The translations under genes were made by a program, and so were the position numbers. From Panicum virgatum (Eukaryota > Streptophyta > Magnoliopsida > Poales > Poaceae), in assembly GCF_016808335.1 (NCBI RefSeq), contig NC_053141.1, positions 27,764,456 through 27,828,455 on the forward strand: a stretch of DNA of 64,000 bases, in the 5' to 3' direction. The notes beneath the pieces are model-generated. The model was not told the origin of the DNA. It ran no database searches and worked only from the letters and a program-made list of their open reading frames with translations. Position 1 is the first letter of the stretch; every line of letters begins with the position of its first letter. This document shows, one piece after another, positions 57,818 through 64,000 of this stretch.

Positions 57818-58838
57818 TGTTGACACCGGATTTTGACACGTGTCAAGGAAGAGTGTTGCAAAGGAGAAAAGGGTCTATATAGCGCGAACGATAGATTTGG
57901 AAGGGTGATCATGCGTCACCGGTGGAAATCCTGTTGACCGAGGGAGATGGGATTGACCAGATATTTTGGCTTCGCTTTGGCAGGAGTTATCTTGTTTTAG
58001 AATTAGTTTTATTTTCTAGAATAGAATCGTGCTTTGCCGTGATCGGCTAGGATTGTGTTAGCGTGGGGTATAAATATGAGCCTCCGGCCATTGAAAAAGA
58101 TTGATACACATCCAACAAACACAAATTTACTCTCTTGCACTTTACTTTTCTGTCGGCGGCTTCGCCATCTTTTTCTTTTCCGTGAGTTCTTTCGAGCTGA
58201 TCAAGGATGCCTCACATTCTAGCGACTTGGTTTGCTGGTAAGTTTTTGTTTACCGAGTAAATCTGAGTTTTAGCTTCCGGGCGCATCGCTGTGGCTTCGT
58301 TCAGATCTATTCAAAAGTTATCGAGTTTATCTAAGTTTTGATCTCGCGCATATCGTTGTTTTCTCATTTAGATTTATTCACAAATTATCTGGCTTAGTCG
58401 CTTGTTTAATCGGCTATAAGCTCTCTGTTTATTATCATAAATCTTGTAAAGCTAATTAGATTGGTTATAAGCTTAGCTTTGTTCAGATCCATACATTCGT
58501 AGGTTTGCACATTGTTATCGGGCACGTGTCGGCTCTAGATCTAGCTGTCTAGTTGCATATTGGTATCGGCAGCTTCTTGCCGATTCCCTATAGATCGTTT
58601 TTAATACACGTTCTTTATACTCGATCTGCTATCGTTTTCTGTATCGACGGAGCCTTGCCGATACGCTGCGTAAGGGTGATTCGGAAATCTAGCCGATACA
58701 CTCTTGTATTTGACGGTTTACTGTTTCCTTGTTATTTTATAGGTCAAATTGACTGGCACGCCTTGGTTTGAATCAAGTGGAGTTCGAGCTTGGTGTATGG
58801 GGCTCTCGGGCTTGGTGTGTGATCGTTTCACGTCAATA
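57818..58838 (+). repeat. Tat 3' LTR, about 1.0 kb
   Basis: Starts TGTTGACACCGG. The likely end is CACGTCAATA at 58838, an imperfect inverse of the start with CA mutated to TA. TATAAATA lies at 58069-58076. The 5' LTR is outside the window, so the right boundary rests on the inverted ends and on the tandem repeat beginning at 58839. Confidence 0.75.
58069..58076 (+). promoter_or_regulatory. TATA box of Tat LTR
   Basis: TATAAATA about 250 bp into the LTR, followed by a CAAACACAAA-type leader. Confidence 0.65.
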
Positions 58839-59940
58839 CCACCAAGTTTGAGATTTTTCACAATTCGTTGGGTAACTTTTTTCAGTTTAATTGAATTTCC
58901 GTGCAACTTTACCGGGTAATTATACGTTGAACTGGGTCCACCCCTGAAAAGATCTGGAATGGTGCCAAACTTTGCCACAAGGTCTCTTGTGCCCTAGGAA
59001 ACAAATATTTGTGGAGATCGATGCATAATTCTAGTGTTTTCAATCTATAATTCACCATATTTAATCTCACGCAGCACAAAGAAAATTATAATAATAAAAA
59101 TAATTGTCAGGAAAATGTAAGTTCTTGTGTGAGACCATATTTTTGGTGTAAATGACTGCCAAAAAAATCTCAAGCCATTTCGACAAAGTTGGAGTCCAGG
59201 TGCTTCACAAAAGGTATATGGAGCCTTTCATCGAACCATGTCTGTACACCTGGATTCTTAGGGATTCTGGGGTTCAAGTATCATATTGGTCTCAGACTTT
59301 TTCTCAGGCTTGCAAATGCCTTTTGTGAAGCAACCACCAAGTTTGAGATTTTTCAGAATTCGTTAGGTACTTTTTTCAGTTTAATTGAATTTCCGCGCAA
59401 CTTCACCGAGTAATTATACGTTGAACTGGGTCCACCCCCGAAAAGATCCAGAATGGTGCCAAACTTTGCCACAAGGTCTCTTGTGCCCTAAGGAAACAAA
59501 TATTTGTGGAGGTCGCTGCATAATTCTAGTGTTTTCAATGTATAATTCACCATATCTTATCTCACGCAGCACGAAGAAAATTATAGTAATAAAAATAATT
59601 GTTAGGAAAATGTATGTTCTTGTGTGGGACCATATTTTGGGTGTAAATGACTGCCAAAAAAATCTCAAGCCATTTCGACAAAGTTGGGGTTCACGTGGTT
59701 CACAAAGGTATATGGAGCCTTTCATCGAACCATGTCTATATACCTGGGTTCTTAGGGATTATGGTTCCAATTATCGTATTGGTCTCAACCTTTTTTCTCA
59801 GGCTTGCAAATGCCTTTTGTGAAGCACCCACCAAGTTTGAGATTTTTCAGAATTCGTTTGGTACTTTTTTCAGTTTAATTGAATTTCCGCGCGACTTCAC
59901 CGGGTAATTATATGTTGAACTGGGTCCACCCCCGAAAAGA
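58839..59940 (+). repeat. Tandem repeat, ~494-bp unit, 2.2 copies
   Basis: Units start at CCACCAAGTTTGAGATTTTTCA at 58839, 59334 and 59828, with steps of 495 and 494 bp. The third copy stops after about 113 bp. The copies are close, differing by scattered substitutions and 1-nt indels. Unit ends read GAAGCA(A/C)CCACC, so a Tat insertion at CCACC would explain the left edge. Identity of the repeat is unknown; satellite or transposon interior are both possible. Confidence 0.8.
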
Positions 59941-60248
59941 GTTAATTAAAGAATGATGTGAAAACAATTTTTCTATCTAAAAACAATACATTTAATGATT
60001 TTAGTTAAAGACTACATTTTTCATTAATGAAATAGTGATTATTAGTTATTTTATGTTCACTATTTAAAAAAATAAAATATTTTAGGTTAGTGATTTTTCA
60101 TGTGTGCAATAAAGCAAAAGAAACTCTAATTATTTTAATAAAAAATTTAGGTCTGCTATGTAATTTACTTTAGACATTAAATAAAAAGAACTATTGAAAA
60201 ACCAAAATCATGTTTACGTGTGGCGGGAAGTTAAAATGCATTTCACCA
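59941..60248. other. AT-rich spacer, nothing recognised
   Basis: No gene, repeat or clear transposon terminus found. CACTATTT at about 60058 was considered as a CACTA end but does not fit the usual CACTACAAGAA form. Confidence 0.5.
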
Positions 60249-60398
60249 TTAGTCCTGGGTGGAGAGTACACCCGGCCTAAAGGTGGGATGTATATCGTGG
60301 TGCGCCAAAAAATTAGGCTTTAGTCCCGCGTGTACTCCACACCAGGGATTAAAGGTGGACCTTTAGTCCCAGGTGACCTCTACACCCGGGAGTAAAAG
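60249..60398. repeat. CACTA subterminal hairpins
   Basis: Three inverted repeats at 60249-60282, 60318-60354 and 60361-60398, each of the form CTTTAGTCCCNGGTG, short loop, CACCCGGGANTAAAAG, with mismatches. Such arrays bind the small transposase subunit in En/Spm elements. Confidence 0.75.
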
Positions 60399-60419
60399 CC
60401 TAGGTATATTAGCCCTTTC

Positions 60420-61210
60420 TCTTTCCTCCACCCGCAGCCTCGTCAATCTATACGACGTCAATCTGTTGCGCTGCCTCGTCGATCTCCTTCCTCCGACTCC
60501 GCACCGTCGTCCGTTGTCTGCGCCGCCGTCTGCCGTCTACGTGGCCTCCTCTGCGCAACCCTCCACGCGCGGCCCCCTACACCGCGACCCCCCCGGGCGG
60601 CATTGACTTCGCGCGCGCCGCCGCTTCGACCACCAAGCGGACACGCACCGACACATCGCCGCCGCCGGCCCCCCGCGTGGCCGCCTCCACGCCGGCCCCC
60701 CGTGCGGCCGCCTCTACGCCGGCCGCCGCGCTCCTCCTCGCGTGCGCCGCAAGGTTGTCCCGCCCTAGCCCCCCGACGTGCCGACACGCCGCTGCCGCTA
60801 GCCCCCTCCACCCGTGGGCGGCCACCTCGTCCATGCCGCCCGCCGCTCCTCCTGGGCCACCTCGTCCACGCCGGCCGCCGCTACTCCGGTCCGCGTGCGC
60901 GCCGCCCAATTCCTCCTCGCGCGCGCCGTCCCATTCCTCCTCGACGATCGAACCGCGCCCTCGGATCCTCCGTTCCTCCTCGACGACCGGACCGCGCCAC
61001 CGACGTCTGCGCCGCCGTCGAAGCCCTGTTCTATGTTGTGTGTGTTGTCGACGCCCTGTTGTGTGTGTTGTGGACGCCCTTCGTTGTCGAGGCCCTTCGT
61101 CGTCGACGCCCTTCGTCGTCCTTCCATTTGCGCCTCGTCGACCCAGCCGACTGCAGCTAGCGGTGAGGCCATTGTCATGCCGCGCCCTTTAACCGCCGAT
61201 GATCGCATGC
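60420..61210 (+). other. GC-rich leader of CACTA element, no gene assigned
   Basis: Extremely C- and G-rich with CGCCG repeats. Long open frames on both strands are rich in R, P, S and A and look compositional. It probably includes the promoter or leader of the gene at 61515. Confidence 0.5.
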
Positions 61211-61514
61211 TTAATTAACGGCTAATTAATATTTTCGATCCGATATCGCAACGAATGTATCGCAATGTCGTAACCGCGCCACTCGCTAGGGTTTTCGATC
61301 GCAATTAATGGCTAACCGCCGCTCGCTATTATTTGAATTAATAAATGTGTCATCGAATTATTTGAATTAATGTTAAAATAACTCAATGATTAACGCCCCA
61401 TTGTGATTTCAAGTATTTTTTAATTAACTTCCATTGTGTGTATAAACTTAAGGAAAAAATGTCAAAGTACAATTTTGGTTTTTGTTTTTCAGATATATTA
61501 TAAGAGAGAGCTAG

Positions 61515-62514
61515 ATGGCCGAGCAGACAGACAACATGGATGAAGAAATGATGAATATTATCAAAGAAATCATTGAACAACATTATGTCAATTATAATAA
61601 CCAATAGGAGGATGAAGAGGACAGCGGGTCCCAATACTTAGTAGATTACCATGATATTGTCCCAATTGGTGAAGATGTTACCGACGAGGTATATATATAT
61701 ACTTTTGATTATGTATAATTTATTATGTGTTCACATGAATTAATATAACCTTTTCTTATTTTAATGTCTTTGTGTTTCTATACATACGCAGCCCTCTGGA
61801 TCGACAACAACAAGCATGAGTAAGAAGGTTCGAGGCCCCGTAAAGCCGCTAGAAGGCCGCTATATCATCTCAGAAATCGACGTGGGTACAGGGGAACCAC
61901 TAGGAGAACATGCAAAGAAATATACGTACCAGTGTGGGGTCCTTGTAAGGGACAAGATCCCGATCAGTGCTCGTGAATGGAAGTGCAAGAAGTATGCTCC
62001 TCATATTAGCCACGTCTCTTATGTTGACAAGGAGTTACTTTGGAAAGACATTCTTGGTATGTTCACGTTTCAAACCGATGCTTATCACAGTGTCATCACC
62101 CATGTTGACTTGATGAAAAAAGTTAGGAAATGGACTATGATGAAGATGGCCACCCGATTCGTGACTTGGAAGAAGTTTCTGTACAATAAATTTGTCAAGA
62201 AGAACGAGACTCCAAATTGGTCAGTTAGAGGCCCGATTGCGAAGCAGAGGCCCTATTGGGAGGAATTTGTGGAGTACAAGACATCACAAGAGGCTCTGGA
62301 ACTATCAAGAAAGAACCAAGTAAATTCCAGAAAAAAGGAGTACCACCATAACATGGGGTCTGGTGGCTACGCGTCTTCCATTCCCAAGTGGAAAAAACTG
62401 GAAAAAGACCTTCTCGGGAATGGGATCACACCAGAAACACTGAAGTGGCCTCAACGCACTAAGCAGTGGCTTTTAGGTCATGGGGGATGATTGTGCGAAA
62501 AGACCGGGAAGATA
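61515..62514 (+). pseudogene. En/Spm ORF1-type protein (Transposase_24-like), spliced, truncated
   Basis: Exon 1 is 61515-61688 (ATG GCC GAG, acidic), donor GAG/GTATAT. The intron is 61689-61791. Exon 2 begins at 61792 after TACGCAG, and the frame is kept at the joint. Exon 1 has a TAG where CAA-TAG-GAG occurs (about 61605). Exon 2 has a basic start (MSKKVRGPVKPLEGRY), then the family core: YWEEFVEYKTSQEALELSRKN, GSGGYASSIPKWKK, WPQRTKQWLLGHGG. A TGA at about 62488 stops it, and the same frame continues as LCEKTGKI until the gypsy LTR at 62517. In En/Spm elements this protein pairs with the catalytic transposase, which is not visible here. Confidence 0.8.
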
Positions 62515-62516
62515 AT

Positions 62517-63047
62517 TGTGGGGGAATGGCCCCCAGGACCCCACGCCGACCTCGGAGGGCCGAGCCCCGCCAGGCCGACCTCGGCCGACGAAGATGAAGA
62601 TCACCGACCTCTTGGGGCTGAGCCCGCCAGGGCGACCTGGCCCAGGAGGGAGGATTGCGGGCCAAGGCATCAGCCCCCCCTGCGTGATACCCAGAGGATA
62701 TCCCGAAGATGACGATTTGATAGGATAGACCTCAATCCTGCAATATGGTAACATATTATATCTTTTCTTAGATAGAAGGTAGAAGATCGGATCTGTAACC
62801 CTACCCCCAGCTATATAAGGCGGGTAGGGGACCCCCTCTTTTCTCACGTTCTCTCCTTGAGGCATAGCCAATACAGAAAGCAAAGCACAAGACATAGGGT
62901 AATACGTCACCTCGACGGCCCGAACCTAGATAGATCATGCGTCTTGTGTCCTTTGCAACCTTCTCGATCTCGGTCTTGTGCACCCCTCGACAAATCTACC
63001 ATCGTGGGTACCCCCCTCGGTGGACTGCCGGCAATATCTCATCAACA
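62517..63047 (+). repeat. 5' LTR of Tat-type element
   Basis: TGTGGGGGAATGGCC to CTCATCAACA. A TATA box TATATAAG lies at 62812-62819. GC-rich repeats of the form CCGACCTCGG (62546-62600) are in U3. Confidence 0.78.
62812..62819 (+). promoter_or_regulatory. TATA box of Tat-type 5' LTR
   Basis: TATATAAG in the context CAGCTATATAAGGCGG, about 235 bp before the LTR end. Confidence 0.7.
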
Positions 63048-63049
63048 GT

Positions 63050-63061
63050 TGGCACGCCAGG
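63050..63061 (+). promoter_or_regulatory. Primer binding site, TGGCACGCC type
   Basis: TGGCACGCCAGG, 2 nt after the LTR. This family of primer sites (TGGCRCGCCAGGTAGGGG) is usual in grass Tat elements. I do not name the tRNA. Confidence 0.75.
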
Positions 63062-63085
63062 TAGGGGTGTGCACTTAGATCCATA

Positions 63086-64000
63086 TTGATCGGGATGGCA
63101 AGGAACTTCGGATCCGTCTCCGCCGGCCTCTCCTTCGTCATTGGGAGCATGACTTGCTTCATTGCTTCCGGCCCGGGTGAGGCCGATAGCTCTCAGGAGG
63201 CACCAGTCGTCGTGGCCACTGAGGCCCCAACTTCTGCTGCACCAGCATCCGCTGTGACTACCACTGTCGTGGCGGGCCCACCTCTGCTCCCCTCTGTCAC
63301 TGCGATCGCGCCCCCATCGGGCACAGTCGCCGTGGCCCCGCTCGGGAGTGCTTTGGCGCCCATCGTCATCTTTGACTCCGCACCAACTTCTCCGACCTCG
63401 GTGCTCGACGGATCGCCGTTCGATCCGCCACCCCGGATCCTACGTCGGGCGAGCGGCCGCCACTCCCGCGCTACACGCCAAGGGTAAACCCATACGACGA
63501 CTTCATCAAGTACCTTGATCGATCTAATCAAGGGCTGCTGGAGTGCATCGCCATCGCTGAGGCTGCCCTCGGCAACTATGAAGGACCTCCGCCTTCACCA
63601 AGCACGGAGTGCGCACCACGTCGCCAAGCGCCTCCCTTGTTCTTGGGGAGACACCTGGATGAGCACCAGCACCATACCAGCGCTGCGGCCCCCCTCTCCA
63701 TCAAGGGGCCGCCAGAATTTCTGCCGAGCGACCCAGCCAACCTCGACAAGGGCCACATCCCTATGGTGGCATCACAGCAGCAACATCATCGGATGGACGT
63801 GTACTGTATGGTGAGACCCGACCCAAATCCAATCTGCTCGAGGACTACCTCGACAATGCATTGGCGGCGCGTCAGCACCAATCCAGATCCGATCTGGAGA
63901 TGCCACCTCTGGCACCTCCGGATCTCGCCGTACCGGAGAACGACTCCACCAACGCCGACAGCAGCAATGTCGCCATGACTCTGGAACCCGACATACTAGA
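63086..64000 (+). pseudogene. gag: Tat-type gag, N-terminal part, frameshifted
   Basis: The frame from ATG 63098 (or 63086) is rich in A, P, S, T and V up to about 63475. It shifts there into a frame reading NPYDDFIKYLDRSNQGLLECIAIAEAALG. This resembles the low-complexity N-terminus of grass Tat gag proteins, followed by a helical segment. A further shift near 63590 leads to 63637-63978. The capsid proper would lie beyond the window. Assignment rests mainly on position after LTR and primer site. Confidence 0.55.

Larger units (their letters stand above)
24227..58838 (+). mobile_element. Tat-lineage Ty3/gypsy element, 3' half, twice interrupted
   Basis: Visible parts are 24227-25120, 39824-40846 and 55893-58838. 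They give, in order, RT end, RNase H, a second (archaeal-type) RNase H, integrase, an antisense spliced gene, polypurine tract and 3' LTR. The second RNase H and the antisense gene mark the Tat lineage (Retand/Grande/RIRE2-like). The interruptions are a LARD-like element (duplication AAATT) and a copia element (duplication ATGGG). The 5' half lies left of the window, beyond the LTR ending at 24226. Confidence 0.88.
60249..62516 (+). mobile_element. CACTA (En/Spm) transposon, 5' part
   Basis: Consists of three TTTAGTCCC-type subterminal hairpins, a GC-rich leader and an En/Spm-type ORF1 gene with one intron. The element is interrupted at 62517 by a gypsy LTR, and its transposase gene and 3' end are not in the window. 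The exact 5' terminus was not found. Confidence 0.75.
62517..64000 (+). mobile_element. Tat-type gypsy element, 5' end
   Basis: Has a 531-bp LTR, a primer site and the start of gag, and is cut by the window end. The left flank is ATAAT (62512-62516), the expected duplication, whose partner is outside. It is inserted in the CACTA ORF1 gene. Confidence 0.75.

Noticed and set aside
58748..58765. TGGCACGCC in the Tat 3' LTR read as a primer site, which would imply a second tandem Tat unit
   Set aside because: The LTR appears to run on to an inverted-end match CACGTCAATA at 58838 and no gag follows. I treat the motif as LTR-internal, with some doubt.
60055..60066. CACTATTT as the CACTA terminal inverted repeat
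   Set aside because: It does not match the CACTACAAGAA-type end, and no partner is visible.
60458..61218. Open frames of 110-185 residues in the CACTA leader
   Set aside because: Pure R/P/A/S composition on both strands, with no motif. Treated as GC-rich leader.
1..64000. tRNA or rRNA genes, CRISPR arrays, operons, phage or defence systems, organelle inserts
   Set aside because: Nothing resembling them was seen. The initiator-tRNA-like 12-mers are retroelement primer sites, not tRNA genes.

Overview
This window is plant nuclear DNA, almost certainly from a grass with a large, repeat-rich genome. It is a stack of nested transposable elements. I found no supportable host gene, tRNA, rRNA, CRISPR array or prokaryotic feature. 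The grass assignment rests on the families present: SIRE/Maximus-type Ty1/copia elements, Tekay/Del-type chromoviruses with several-kilobase LTRs, Tat-lineage Ty3/gypsy elements, and a CACTA transposon with TTTAGTCCC subterminal hairpins.

Layout. (1) 1-11091, minus strand: the 5' end of a SIRE-type copia element (gag relic, PBS, LTR). Its LTR is split at 3668-10885 by a deleted Tekay-type element whose right end is a 1.53-kb palindrome. (2) 11092-24226: one Tekay-like LTR on the plus strand, split at 12148-22828 by a gag-only copia composite. (3) 24227-58838: the 3' half of a Tat element (RT, RNase H, second RNase H, integrase, an antisense spliced gene, 3' LTR). It is split twice: by a 14.7-kb LARD-like element at 25121-39818 and by a SIRE-type copia element at 40847-55887. 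The latter carries a 3.6-kb solo LTR at 44781-48416. (4) 58839-59940: a tandem repeat of about 494 bp into which the Tat element appears to have inserted. (5) 60249-62516: the 5' part of a CACTA element with a spliced ORF1-type gene. (6) 62517-64000: the 5' LTR and gag start of another Tat-type element, cut by the window end.

Five insertions have perfect 5-bp target-site duplications inside the window: TGACT, AAAAC, AAATT, ATGGG and GATCA. These fix the boundaries and the nesting order. All protein-coding stretches are retroelement or transposon genes, and nearly all are broken by stops or 1-nt indels.

Most notable are: the palindromic LTR end with intact target-site duplications; a 96-97-bp promoter repeat carrying paired GCGGACNGTCCGC dyads, present in the copia LTRs and again, with its own TATA box, in front of the third ORF; an antisense three-exon gene in the Tat element; a gag-only element pair fused by a microhomology deletion; and periodic ~180-bp repeats inside the LARD-like element. 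All statements come from reading the sequence by eye. Percent identities, database matches and expression were not computed.
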